Part shown: piece after piece, positions 17,920-26,740 of the stretch
Layout of the letters: every line of letters starts with the position of its first letter
How positions within the stretch are numbered: position 1 is the first letter of the stretch
Assembly: GCF_900099785.1 (NCBI RefSeq)
Contig: NZ_FNDS01000002.1
Coordinates: forward strand, 124,001-188,000
DNA: 64,000 nt
DNA from: Pseudomonas panipatensis
Lineage (GTDB): Bacteria; Pseudomonadota; Gammaproteobacteria; Pseudomonadales; Pseudomonadaceae
Direction of reading: 5' to 3'
The notes under the pieces: generated by a model
What the model was told of the DNA's origin: nothing
The model's database searches: none
The model's input: only the letters and a program-made list of their open reading frames with translations
Made by a program: the position numbers and the translations under genes

Positions 17920-19092
17920 TCAGCCACGGCTGCGGCCTTCGGCGCCCGGCCGCGGGGTCGAGCGCTCGATGCGGTTGCGCCCCCTGGACTTGGCCAGATA
18001 CAGCGCCTGATCGGCCAGGGCCAGCAGGCGCGCCAGGTCATGGCCGGCCTCGGCGCTGGTGGCGACGCCGATGCTGACACTGAGCATGCCGTCGGCGATG
18101 AACGGCAGTTCGGCGAACTCGCGGCGAATGCGCTCGGCCACCTGACAAGCGGCTTCGGTGCCGGCCTCGGCGAGCAGGCAGGCGAACTCCTCGCCACCGA
18201 TGCGGCCGAAGACGTCCTGGCGACGCATGCGCGAGGCGGTGATGCGGCTGAACTCCATCAGCGCCTGGTCGCCGGCCGGATGACCGAAGGCGTCGTTGAG
18301 GCGCTTGAAGTTGTCCAGGTCGCAGACCAGCAGGGCCACCGTTTCGTCGCGCTCGGCGCAGAGACGCAGCAGGCGCTCGCCGGACTCCATGAAAGCGCGG
18401 CGGTTGCCGATCCCGGTGAGTGGGTCGCTGAGGGCCGCCGAACGGAGTTTCAGCTCAGCCCGGTCACGGACCATGGTCAGGGTGGTGAAGGCCAGGCCGA
18501 CGGCGATCAGCATGGTCTCGAACACCAGCACGGCGAAGAAGGTTGCCCCCGGCCCATCGGGAATGGCGAACGGTGTGCCGCGATCGAGGAACAGGCGCAC
18601 GCTGTAGAAGCTGGCGTGGAACAGCAGCAGGACCAGCGTCGGGCGCAGCGAAACCTCCAACTGGCGCCGGCTGCGCCACAGCTCGAAGGCCGCGAGCAGG
18701 CAATACAGCGAGGTCGCCGCGGAGTTGACCATGATGCGCGCCGGCATGGACTGGTAGAACGCCGGCCAGAGACACAGCAGCAGCCAGACCAGCGCCCCGG
18801 CGCCGATGCCCGGCCAGTGCGGGGAACGCCCGGCGAATACCCGCATGCTGGTCCAGAGCATGGCGCAGCACAGCATCATGACCATGTTGCCGAGGATGAT
18901 CGACACGCCGATCAGGCCGACGCTGCGCAAGCCGATGAGGAGGGTGGACAGCGCCGCCAGCAGGAGCATGGCGCTCATGTAGCCGAGGGTCGGGTCGCGC
19001 CGGCCGCTGTGCCAGGCGAAGGCCATCAGCACGCCGACCAGGGTGACTACGTAGAGGTCCACCGCGACCAGCGTCGGTACATTCAGCAGCAT
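17920..19092 (-). CDS. Membrane-bound diguanylate cyclase (GGDEF)
   Basis: A 390-residue protein that should make cyclic-di-GMP from GTP. Residues 1-205 hold about six to seven hydrophobic segments and no recognisable extracellular sensor. Residues about 215-380 form the GGDEF domain: DPLTGIGNRR, the metal-binding DLDNFK, and an intact active-site GGEEF at 299-303. An RxxD inhibitory site (Arg290-Asp293) lies five residues before GGEEF, so feedback inhibition by product is expected. The coding sequence starts with a run of hydrophobic residues (MLLNVPTLVAVDLYVV). No phosphodiesterase (EAL) domain is present. Confidence 0.93.
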   Translation of the reverse strand: MLLNVPTLVAVDLYVVTLVGVLMAFAWHSGRRDPTLGYMSAMLLLAALSTLLIGLRSVGLIGVSIILGNMVMMLCCAMLWTSMRVFAGRSPHWPGIGAGALVWLLLCLWPAFYQSMPARIMVNSAATSLYCLLAAFELWRSRRQLEVSLRPTLVLLLFHASFYSVRLFLDRGTPFAIPDGPGATFFAVLVFETMLIAVGLAFTTLTMVRDRAELKLRSAALSDPLTGIGNRRAFMESGERLLRLCAERDETVALLVCDLDNFKRLNDAFGHPAGDQALMEFSRITASRMRRQDVFGRIGGEEFACLLAEAGTEAACQVAERIRREFAELPFIADGMLSVSIGVATSAEAGHDLARLLALADQALYLAKSRGRNRIERSTPRPGAEGRSRG

Positions 19093-19344
19093 GCGCCCTC
19101 CTCCCCGCTCGATGCCTCGCCCCGCAGCGGTCGCGGCGAGCAGCCTGGAGGCAGAGGGAACGCAAGGGCACGCATGAGTGGATACCGGGCCGGAGGGGCG
19201 AAAAAGGACTGGGAGTACGCCCTACTCTACGCGTCAGATGCCTCTGACGGAAAGGACTTGGCGGCACGCCCCCGGCACCCCGGACTACCCGCCAGGCCGC
19301 ACGCGCGCTAGAGTCGCCCCACTGCCTGACCAACGGATGCCTCG

Positions 19345-20544
19345 ATGAACGCCACCGCCAAACCCCTCGCCGGCCTCAAAGTGATCGAACTCGGCACCCT
19401 GATCGCCGGCCCCTTCGCCGCGCGCCTGTGCGCCGAGTTCGGTGCCGAGGTGATCAAGATCGAGTCGCCCGACGGCGGCGATCCCTTGCGCAAATGGCGC
19501 AAGCTCTACGAGGGCACCTCGCTGTGGTGGTTCGTGCAGGCGCGCAACAAGCGCTCGCTGACCCTCAACCTCAAGCATGAGGCCGGCCGCGAGGTGCTGA
19601 AGCGACTGCTCGCCGACGCCGACATCCTCATCGAGAACTTCCGCCCCGGCGTGCTGGAGAAACTCGGCCTGGGCTGGGACGTGCTCCACGCGCTCAACCC
19701 GAAACTGGTGATGCTGCGCCTGTCCGGCTTCGGCCAGAGCGGGCCGTACAAGGACCAGCCGGGCTTCGGCGCGGTCGGCGAGTCCATGGGCGGACTGCGC
19801 TACATCACCGGCTTCGAAGACCGCCCGCCGGTGCGTACCGGCATCTCCATCGGCGACTCCATCGCCGCGCTCTGGGGAGTGATAGGCGCGCTCATGGCGC
19901 TGCGCCACCGCGAAGTCAACGGCGGCCAGGGCCAGGTGGTGGACGTGGCACTGTACGAGGCGGTGTTCGCCATGATGGAAAGCATGGTCCCGGAGTTCGA
20001 CGTGTTCGGTTTCATCCGCGAGCGCAGCGGCAACATCATGCCCGGCATCACGCCGTCCTCGGTGCACACCACGGCCGACGGCAAGCACGTGCAGATCGCC
20101 GCCAATGGCGATGCCATCTTCCGCCGCTTCATGCAGGCCATCGGTCGCCAGGACCTGGCCGAGGACCCGCAACTGGCCGACAACGCCGGCCGCGATGCGC
20201 GCCGCGACGAACTCTATGCGGTGATCGACCGCTGGGCGCGTTCGCTGCCGTTGCAGCACGTGCTGGATGTCCTGAACGGCGCCGAGGTGCCGGCCAGCCG
20301 CATCTACTCCGCCGAGGACATGTTCGCCGACCCGCAATTCCTCGCCCGCGAGATGTTCCTGTCGGCCAAGCTGCCGGACGGCAAGCCGTTCAAGATGCCG
20401 GGCATCGTGCCCAAGCTCTCCGAGACGCCCGGTTCGGCCGACTGGATCGGCCCGGAACTGGGCGAGCATACCGACGAGCTGTTGGCGGGGCTGGGGTACG
20501 ACGCCGAGCGGATTGCCGCGCTGCGTCGCGATGGGGCGATCTGA
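19345..20544 (+). CDS. CaiB/BaiF family CoA transferase
   Basis: A 399-residue class III CoA transferase that moves CoA between carboxylic acids. The N-terminal VIELGTLIAGPFAARLCAEFGAEVIKIE block and the aspartate-containing region near residue 170 (GISIGDSIAALWG) are typical of the family. The substrate acid cannot be read from sequence; formyl-, succinyl- and carnitine-type enzymes look alike at this level. It is divergent from the diguanylate cyclase and convergent with the DUF3509-like gene. Confidence 0.9.
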   Translation: MNATAKPLAGLKVIELGTLIAGPFAARLCAEFGAEVIKIESPDGGDPLRKWRKLYEGTSLWWFVQARNKRSLTLNLKHEAGREVLKRLLADADILIENFRPGVLEKLGLGWDVLHALNPKLVMLRLSGFGQSGPYKDQPGFGAVGESMGGLRYITGFEDRPPVRTGISIGDSIAALWGVIGALMALRHREVNGGQGQVVDVALYEAVFAMMESMVPEFDVFGFIRERSGNIMPGITPSSVHTTADGKHVQIAANGDAIFRRFMQAIGRQDLAEDPQLADNAGRDARRDELYAVIDRWARSLPLQHVLDVLNGAEVPASRIYSAEDMFADPQFLAREMFLSAKLPDGKPFKMPGIVPKLSETPGSADWIGPELGEHTDELLAGLGYDAERIAALRRDGAI

Positions 20545-20640
20545 ACGACGCCAGCGGTTGGCGTTCGCACAGCGCTGGCCGTGCGCGGAACGGCAAAAGC
20601 GGCAAGCTCCAGCGACGACGAGCAAGCCCCAGAAAAGACG

Positions 20641-20661
20641 ATGCCGCCCAGTGGGCGGCAT
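20641..20661. terminator. Hairpin between convergent genes
   Basis: A perfect nine-base-pair stem (ATGCCGCCC-AGT-GGGCGGCAT) lies between the CoA transferase and the DUF3509-like gene. On the minus strand it is followed shortly by CTTTTC, so it probably ends minus-strand transcripts and perhaps plus-strand ones. Confidence 0.55.
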
Positions 20662-20679
20662 TGTCGAAACGCCTGGGCC

Positions 20680-20964
20680 TCAGGCGTCGTAGTTCAATAC
20701 CTGGGCGGCGCGCTGGCGCAAGGCCTGGATCACCTCCTCGCCAATGCGCCCTTCCTGCACCGCCAGATCGCGGCCGATGGTCTGGATGGCCTCTTCGCAA
20801 CGCCGGGCGTCCCCCAGGTGCTCGCTGGCGATCACCCGCCGCAGCACGGTCTCCCCTTCTGCGTTTTTCAGGGTCAGAACCCTGCCGCCATCCGGTCGGG
20901 CCGGGCCGAGGTGGTGGGTGTAAGGACTGAAGGTGTCGCTGAGCAACTGATCCAGCCGATCCAT
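20680..20964 (-). CDS. Small protein, DUF3509-like
   Basis: A 94-residue protein starting MDRLDQLLSDTFSPY, with AGGAGAT before the ATG. The opening and the central GGRVLTLKNAEGETVLRRVI pattern are like the Pseudomonas-restricted DUF3509 proteins, which have no assigned function. It has no signal peptide or membrane segment. The family call is from memory of the N-terminal pattern and could be wrong, but the gene itself is well supported by start site and codon usage. Confidence 0.7.
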   Translation of the reverse strand: MDRLDQLLSDTFSPYTHHLGPARPDGGRVLTLKNAEGETVLRRVIASEHLGDARRCEEAIQTIGRDLAVQEGRIGEEVIQALRQRAAQVLNYDA

Positions 20965-21060
20965 AGATATCTCCTGTCGAACTGCAAAGGCACGGGGCAA
21001 AGACCCTGGAGGTTTCGAAAAAGTTCTGTTTTCTCGACAGGATTCCGTCTGAAAAAGGAA

Positions 21061-21087
21061 AAAGCCCGCCGGATGGCGGGCTTTTTT
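21061..21087 (-). terminator. thrC intrinsic terminator
   Basis: AAAGCCCGCC-GGAT-GGCGGGCTTT, a perfect 10-base-pair stem with A- and T-runs on both sides. It lies about 20 bases past the thrC stop codon and would end the hom-thrC transcript. By symmetry it can also work on the opposite strand. Confidence 0.9.
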
Positions 21088-21107
21088 CATCACCGAGCAG
21101 GTCGCCG

Positions 21108-22517
21108 TCAGAGCGGCTTGCCACGGTTGCCGTGGGCGCTGACGAAGGCCTGGACCTTGGCCAGTTCGTTCGGCAGAACGGTGCAACGCTCTTCGCGCTG
21201 GAACAGGTCGGTCAGGTGCGCCGGCAGCGCCGGGACCGTCTCGATACCAGCCTTCTCCACCGCTTCCGGGAATTTCACCGGATGCGCAGTGCCCAGGGTG
21301 ACCATGGGGATAGCCAGGCTGCGGCGGCACTCGCGGGCGGCGCGCACGCCGATGGCGGTGTGCGGGTCGAGCAGTTCGCCGCATTCGGCGTAGACCTCGG
21401 CGATGGTCGCGCAGGTCTGCTCGTCATCCACGGCCAGGGAGTCGAACAGCTTGCGCGCTTCGCTCCAGCGATCGTCCTCGACGGACAGCTTGCCGGTGGC
21501 CTTGAAGCCATCCATCAGCTCGGCGATGGCCTTGCCGTTGCGGCCGTGCAGGTCGAACAGCAGGCGCTCGAAGTTGGACGACACCATGATGTCCATGGAT
21601 GGCGACAGCGACGGGTGCAGGGTGTCCTTGTCGTAGCGGTTGCCGGACATGAAGCGGTGCAGGATGTCGTTGCGGTTGGTCGCGACGATCAGTTGGCTGA
21701 CCGGCAGGCCCATGTTGCGCGCCAGGTAACCGGCGAAGATGTCGCCGAAGTTGCCGGTGGGCACGGAGAAGGCCACCGAACGGGCCGGCGCGCCGAGCTG
21801 CAGGGCGGCATGGAAGTAATAGACGATCTGGGCCATGATCCGCGCCCAGTTGATCGAGTTGACCGCGACCAGGCGGGTGCCCTTGAGGAAGCCCTGGTCG
21901 GCGAAGCTGGCCTTGACCATCTCCTGGCAGTCGTCGAAGTTGCCTTCGATGGCGATGTTGTGGATGTTTTCACCGAGGATGGTCGTCATCTGCCGGCGCT
22001 GCACCTCGGACACACGGTTGTGCGGGTGCATGATGAAGATGTCGACGTTCTCGCAGGCCTTGCAGCCTTCGATGGCCGCCGAGCCGGTGTCGCCGGAGGT
22101 CGCGCCCATGATCACCACGCGCTCGCCACGCTTGGACAGCACGTGATCGAGCAGGCGGCCGAGCAGTTGCAGAGCGAAATCCTTGAACGCCAGGGTCGGG
22201 CCGTGGAACAGCTCCAGCACCCACTCGTTGCCGTTCAACTGGCGCAGCGGCGCCACGGCGCTGTGGGCAAAGACGGCGTAGGTTTCCTCGAGGATCGTCT
22301 TGAAGTCGGCATCCGAGATACTGCCGGCAACGAACGGGCGCATCACGCGGAAAGCCAGCTCGTGGTACGGCAGGCCGGCCCAGGAGGCGATTTCCTCGAC
22401 GGTGAAGCGCGGCAGGTTTTCCGGTACGTACAGGCCGCCATCGCTGGCCAGGCCGGCGAGCAGCACGTCTTCGAAGTTCAGGGCCGGGGCCTGGCCGCGG
22501 GTACTGATGTAACGCAT
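21108..22517 (-). CDS. thrC: Threonine synthase
   Basis: A 469-residue pyridoxal-phosphate enzyme that converts O-phosphohomoserine to threonine, the last step of threonine synthesis. It opens MRYISTRGQAPALNFEDVLLAGLA, as in the long proteobacterial threonine synthases. The PLP lysine lies in the segment LAFKDFALQLLG (about residue 110), and the phosphate-binding loop GATSGDTGSAA follows. It is 55 bases downstream of hom on the same strand; the two form the usual Pseudomonas hom-thrC pair, ended by the terminator at 21061-21087. Confidence 0.96.
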   Translation of the reverse strand: MRYISTRGQAPALNFEDVLLAGLASDGGLYVPENLPRFTVEEIASWAGLPYHELAFRVMRPFVAGSISDADFKTILEETYAVFAHSAVAPLRQLNGNEWVLELFHGPTLAFKDFALQLLGRLLDHVLSKRGERVVIMGATSGDTGSAAIEGCKACENVDIFIMHPHNRVSEVQRRQMTTILGENIHNIAIEGNFDDCQEMVKASFADQGFLKGTRLVAVNSINWARIMAQIVYYFHAALQLGAPARSVAFSVPTGNFGDIFAGYLARNMGLPVSQLIVATNRNDILHRFMSGNRYDKDTLHPSLSPSMDIMVSSNFERLLFDLHGRNGKAIAELMDGFKATGKLSVEDDRWSEARKLFDSLAVDDEQTCATIAEVYAECGELLDPHTAIGVRAARECRRSLAIPMVTLGTAHPVKFPEAVEKAGIETVPALPAHLTDLFQREERCTVLPNELAKVQAFVSAHGNRGKPL

Positions 22518-22572
22518 GGTGTGAAACCTTCGGGTTGGCGGCGGGCGCTTCGGGCTACCCGCCGCATTCGAT

Positions 22573-23877
22573 TCAGTTCAGTTGTTCGACGCGGATGCGT
22601 ACGACGTTGCCGACCACGTCCTGCAGGGCTTCAAGCGCAGTGATGGCTTCGATGATGCGCGACTCGAGCACCCGGTGGGTAACCAGGATCATCGGCACCA
22701 GACCGTCATGCTCTTCGACTTCCATCTGCATGATCGATTCGATGTTGATGCCGCGCTCGGAGAGGATGGTCGCCACCTGGGCCAGTACACCCGGGTGGTC
22801 CTTGGCCTGGATGCGCAGGTAGTAGGCGCTTTCGCAGGCGTCGATCGGCAGGATCGGGTGGTCGGAGAGCGAGTCCGGCTGGAAGGCCAGGTGCGGTACG
22901 CGGTTCTCCGGATCGGCGGTCATGGCACGGACCACGTCCACCAGGTCGGCGACCACCGAGGAAGCGGTCGGCTCCATGCCGGCGCCGGCGCCGTAGAACA
23001 GCGTGCTGCCGGCGGCGTCGCCGTTGACCATGACGGCGTTCATCACGCCGTTGACGTTGGCGATCAGGCGGTCGGCCGGGATCAGGGTCGGGTGCACGCG
23101 CAACTCGATACCCTGCTCGGTACGGCGCGCCACGCCCAGGTGCTTGATGCGGTAACCCAGGGCTTCGGCGTAGTTGACGTCGGCGGTGGTCAGCTGGGTG
23201 ATACCTTCGGTGTAGGCCTTGTCGAACTGCAGCGGAATGCCGAAGGCGATGGATGCCAGGATGGTCAGCTTGTGCGCGGCGTCGATGCCCTCGACGTCGA
23301 AGGTCGGATCGGCCTCGGCATAGCCCAGTGCCTGGGCTTCCTTGAGCACGTCGGCGAAGGCACGGCCCTTCTCGCGCATTTCGGTGAGGATGAAGTTGCC
23401 GGTGCCGTTGATGATGCCGGCCAGCCAGTTGATGCGGTTGGCCGCCAGGCCTTCGCGGATCGCCTTGATCACCGGGATGCCGCCCGCGACGGCCGCTTCG
23501 AAGGCGACGATCACGCCCTTCTCGCGGGCCTTGGCGAAGATTTCGTTACCGTGCACGGCGATCAGCGCCTTGTTCGCGGTGACCACGTGCTTGCCATTCT
23601 CGATGGCCTGCAGCACCAGCTCACGCGCCAGGGTGTAGCCGCCGATCAGCTCGATGACGATGTCGATTTCCGGGTTGTTCGCCACATCGAAAATGTCGGC
23701 AGTGATGGGGGTACTGCCGGTTTCGCATTTCGGATTGGGACGACGGGCGGCAATCTGCGCAACCTCGATACCACGCCCGGCACGGCGGGCAATCTCCTCG
23801 GCGTTGCGTTTGAGTACATTGAAGGTACCGCCACCGACGGTCCCCAACCCACAGATTCCCACTTTCACCGGTTTCAC
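22573..23877 (-). CDS. hom: Homoserine dehydrogenase
   Basis: A 434-residue enzyme that reduces aspartate-semialdehyde to homoserine. It has an N-terminal Rossmann fold (VGICGLGTVGGGT), the catalytic core (AGIINGTGNFILTEM, around residue 180) and a C-terminal ACT domain from about residue 350 (HPGVLAQVATILSERGINIESIMQ), which normally gives threonine feedback inhibition. A GTG start at 23877 is chosen over ATG 23895: GGGGAG sits seven bases before it and the resulting length equals the family norm. It is the first gene of the hom-thrC unit. Confidence 0.95.
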   Translation of the reverse strand: MKPVKVGICGLGTVGGGTFNVLKRNAEEIARRAGRGIEVAQIAARRPNPKCETGSTPITADIFDVANNPEIDIVIELIGGYTLARELVLQAIENGKHVVTANKALIAVHGNEIFAKAREKGVIVAFEAAVAGGIPVIKAIREGLAANRINWLAGIINGTGNFILTEMREKGRAFADVLKEAQALGYAEADPTFDVEGIDAAHKLTILASIAFGIPLQFDKAYTEGITQLTTADVNYAEALGYRIKHLGVARRTEQGIELRVHPTLIPADRLIANVNGVMNAVMVNGDAAGSTLFYGAGAGMEPTASSVVADLVDVVRAMTADPENRVPHLAFQPDSLSDHPILPIDACESAYYLRIQAKDHPGVLAQVATILSERGINIESIMQMEVEEHDGLVPMILVTHRVLESRIIEAITALEALQDVVGNVVRIRVEQLN

Positions 23878-23974
23878 GCTGAAACTCCCCATCATCGCAG
23901 CATCGAAGCGCTCCCCGAATGCACGGCGCCCGCTGGAAGGCGGGCGTGTCCGGAGTCAGGGAGTGCCGAACGAA

Positions 23975-24033
23975 GGCCGGGCAAGAGCCCGGCCACATAG
24001 TTAAAGGAACCGCACATTACGAAGCGGTTCTTT
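23975..24033 (-). terminator. Two hairpins between dsbC and hom
   Basis: Going leftward from the dsbC stop there is a hairpin at 24003-24033 (about nine pairs with one bulge, GAACCGC / GCGGTTC) and a perfect GGCCGGGC / GCCCGGCC stem at 23975-23994. Neither has a strong T-run. They may end dsbC transcription, or lie in the hom leader if the hom promoter is upstream of them. Confidence 0.45.
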
Positions 24034-24060
24034 ATTAGTCAATCGAGCGCGAGGCCCGCA

Positions 24061-24789
24061 TCACTTGGCGTCCAGGGCCAGCTTGGCGATTTCGCCGGCC
24101 GGCTGGTAACCCGGCAGCATCTGGCCGTTCGCCAGGATGATCGCCGGGGTGCCCTGCACGCCGACCATCTGTCCCAGTTCGAACTGCTTGTCCACCGGAT
24201 TGCTGCACTGCGCAGCCTTGATCTCCTTGCCGTGGAACATGTCGGACAGCGCCGCCTGGCGGTCCTTCGAGCACCACACCGCCTGCAGTTGCTGGTCGCC
24301 CGGCGACTTCGGTCCCTGCCGCGGGAAGGCCAGGTAGCGCACTTCGATACCGCGCTTGTTCAGCTCCGGCACCTCGGCGTGCAGCTTCTGGCAGTAAGGG
24401 CAAGTGGTATCGGTGAACACGGTGATGTGCGCCTTGGCCTGGCCCTGTGCCGGGAACACCACCATCTCGCTGGCGGGGATGGCGTTGATGGTCTTGGCGA
24501 CGGAGGCGCTTTCGGCGACTTCGGTGAGGTTGGTGGCCGCGCCATCCTTCACTTGGTAGATGTTGCCCTGGACGATGAACTGGCCATCGGTGCTGGCGTA
24601 GAGCACGCGGCCGCCCTTGAGCTGAATCTGATAGATGCCCTGCAGCGGGCTGGCGCTGATGCTTTCGATGGGCAGGTCGGGTTGCAACGACTGCAAACTC
24701 TTGCGGATCGCCTGGTCGGGCTCGGCGGCCAGGACGAGGGTGCTGACAAGGCCGAGGGCCGCGGCAGCCAGGATTCGGGACAGACGCAT
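24061..24789 (-). CDS. dsbC: Periplasmic disulfide isomerase DsbC
   Basis: A 242-residue thiol-disulfide isomerase. Residues 1-21 form a signal peptide (MRLSRILAAAALGLVSTLVLA). Residues about 22-80 form the dimerisation domain, and a thioredoxin-fold domain follows with the active site Cys-Pro-Tyr-Cys in FTDTTCPYCQKLH (E. coli DsbC has CGYC). A cis-proline loop (GVQGTPAII) and the second cysteine pair (VWCSK, AQCSNP) are present. A much longer in-frame ORF extends upstream, but ATG 24789 carries the signal peptide. It follows xerD on the same strand. Confidence 0.95.
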   Translation of the reverse strand: MRLSRILAAAALGLVSTLVLAAEPDQAIRKSLQSLQPDLPIESISASPLQGIYQIQLKGGRVLYASTDGQFIVQGNIYQVKDGAATNLTEVAESASVAKTINAIPASEMVVFPAQGQAKAHITVFTDTTCPYCQKLHAEVPELNKRGIEVRYLAFPRQGPKSPGDQQLQAVWCSKDRQAALSDMFHGKEIKAAQCSNPVDKQFELGQMVGVQGTPAIILANGQMLPGYQPAGEIAKLALDAK

Positions 24790-24922
24790 GGAGAACTCCT
24801 GTGATCGATCGGCGAAGCCTACCACACCGGGCGCGCGTGACCGAGCCCGCGCATGTCTCAGAAGGCTTCGGCGGGAGCCGGCCGTCGTGTGGCGCGCAGC
24901 AAGGCATCGGCCAGGGCCGCGC

Positions 24923-25819
24923 TCATCCTCGCGGGTGGTGCTGGGCGTGCAGCTCCTGCAGGCGTGCGCGGGCGATATGGGTGTAGATCTGCGTGGTGGA
25001 AAGGTCGCTGTGGCCCAGCAGCATCTGCACCACGCGCAGGTCCGCGCCATGATTCAGCAGGTGGGTGGCGAAGGCATGGCGCAGCGTGTGCGGCGACAGC
25101 GACTTGCCGATTCCGGCGACCTTGGCGTGCAGCTTGATGCGGTGCCAGAAAGTCTGCCGGGTCATCTGCTCGCCGCGCAGGCTGGGGAACAGCACATCGC
25201 TGGGGCGTCCGCCGAGCAGGTCGCCACGGGCGTTGCGCAGGTAGCGTTCGATCCAGACGATCGCCTCTTCGCCCAGCGGCACCAAGCGCTCCTTGCTGCC
25301 CTTGCCGAACACCCGCACCACGCCCTGGCGCAGGTTGAGCTGCTCCAGAGTCAGGCCGACCAGCTCGCTCACCCGCAACCCGCAGGCATAGAGAACCTCA
25401 AGCATCGCGCGATCGCGCAGACCGAGCGGGTCCTCGGTTTCCGGCGCGGCCAGCAGCGCCACTACATCCGCCTCGGACAACGACTTGGGCAGCGGCTTGC
25501 CCAATTGCGGCAACTCCACCAGCAGGGTCGGGTCTTCAACGATGAGCCCCTCGCGCAGGCAGTAGCGATAGAAACCGCGCACGCCCGACAGAAAACGCGC
25601 GGTCGAGCGCGCCTTGTAGCCCTGCGCCAGGCGCCAGGCCAAATGATCGAGGATCAGCTCGCGCCCGGCCTTGTCCAGGCTAAGGCCCCGCTCGTCGAGC
25701 CAGCCGTTGAACAGCGCCAGGTCGCTGCCATAGGCCAGCCGGGTGTTATCGGAAAGGCCCTTTTCCAACCACAGGGCATCAAGGAAACGGTCGATCAGCG
25801 GGTGCGCTACGGGAGTCAT
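24923..25819 (-). CDS. xerD: Tyrosine recombinase XerD
   Basis: A 298-residue site-specific recombinase that, with XerC, resolves chromosome dimers at dif under FtsK control. The SAM-like N-terminal core-binding domain covers residues 1-90. The catalytic residues Arg149 (CGLRVSEL), Lys173 (GKGSKER), His244 and Arg247 (HTLRHAF), His270 (LLGHSDLSTT) and the nucleophile Tyr279 (TQIYTH) are all visible. The length equals the E. coli enzyme. It is upstream of dsbC, as in many gammaproteobacteria. Confidence 0.97.
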   Translation of the reverse strand: MTPVAHPLIDRFLDALWLEKGLSDNTRLAYGSDLALFNGWLDERGLSLDKAGRELILDHLAWRLAQGYKARSTARFLSGVRGFYRYCLREGLIVEDPTLLVELPQLGKPLPKSLSEADVVALLAAPETEDPLGLRDRAMLEVLYACGLRVSELVGLTLEQLNLRQGVVRVFGKGSKERLVPLGEEAIVWIERYLRNARGDLLGGRPSDVLFPSLRGEQMTRQTFWHRIKLHAKVAGIGKSLSPHTLRHAFATHLLNHGADLRVVQMLLGHSDLSTTQIYTHIARARLQELHAQHHPRG

Positions 25820-26059
25820 TCAGGATTGGGTACTGAAGCAAATGGCGTGACTAGTCTTCCACAGCCAAGGCCTTGGCGACCAGCGATCCGCCTCGTTCGG
25901 GGAGGCCGCACAGGCAGGCCGGCAGTCGAGCGACTGGAAACGCCGGATCAGGCAGCCTGACAAGCGGCTCGCCTGCCTATCCTTAGATGGGTGACAGAAA
26001 GCGCCCGACGAACAATGATTCCAAGAAGCCATCATTCCAACGCTCAGCAGCACACCGCC

Positions 26060-26740
26060 ATGCCCAACCATCAGAACTCCCGCCTCGGCCAGATTCTCGT
26101 CCACAAAGGCCTGATCAGTTACCAACAGCTGGAACAGGCCATCCTGCTACAACTCAGCAATGGTCTGCGCCTGGGGGAAACCCTTGTCGAGCAAGGCTGG
26201 ATCAGCGAACGGCAACTGCACAAGGCGCTGAAAAAGCAAAACAACCTGCGCCTGGCCGCTACCCTGGTGGCGGCGTTGCTCGGCCCCTGGCAGATGGCCA
26301 GCGCCGACATCCAACGCCAGCAACTGCCAATCCAGTACTCGCGCCAGGAAGTCGCCAAGGGTCTCCGCCCGTTGAGTGACGCGGAAATGAGCGGCGTCAG
26401 CGCCCAGGGCTTCGACGAAACCCTGCAGAGCCTGTTCGTCAACGCGGAGAGCGGCGACAGCAGCGACGCGGTGAAGCATCTCGCGCGCCTGGTGATGCCC
26501 GTCCTGGACAGCCTGCAAGCGGAAACCTCGATGAAGGACGTGGTCTACGACACCGCGCGCATGGCCTCCACACTCAACCCCGACGGTTCGCTCAGCCTGC
26601 GCCTGCCCAGTTCCATCGGCGAGATGCGCTTCGACAACATCCGCATCGCCGGCGCGCCACAAGGCCAGAGCATGGGCAGCCTTAGCCTGCAGGACATCGA
26701 TCTCTCGCGCGCGTCCCTGCGCGTCAGCCTGCGCCCCTAA
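26060..26740 (+). CDS. Hypothetical protein with GspE-N-like N-terminus and one hydrophobic segment
   Basis: About 226 residues. Residues 8-60 (RLGQILVHKGLISYQQLEQAI, then LRLGETLVEQGWISERQLHKAL) contain two copies of the G-x-L-L/V-x-x-G-x-I-x-x-x-Q-L pattern of the GspE/MshE N-terminal domain. A hydrophobic stretch follows (LAATLVAALLGPWQMASA, about 65-82) that looks like an internal signal or anchor, and then about 140 polar residues without a recognised motif. ATG 26060 is chosen because the domain begins there, although its ribosome binding site is weak; a GTG start at 25991 is possible. The stop overlaps the convergent thioesterase gene by four bases. Confidence 0.7.
   Translation: MPNHQNSRLGQILVHKGLISYQQLEQAILLQLSNGLRLGETLVEQGWISERQLHKALKKQNNLRLAATLVAALLGPWQMASADIQRQQLPIQYSRQEVAKGLRPLSDAEMSGVSAQGFDETLQSLFVNAESGDSSDAVKHLARLVMPVLDSLQAETSMKDVVYDTARMASTLNPDGSLSLRLPSSIGEMRFDNIRIAGAPQGQSMGSLSLQDIDLSRASLRVSLRP

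Noticed and set aside
24790-25050. Extension of the dsbC frame upstream into xerD
   Set aside because: It overlaps xerD on the same strand, and the signal peptide begins at 24789.
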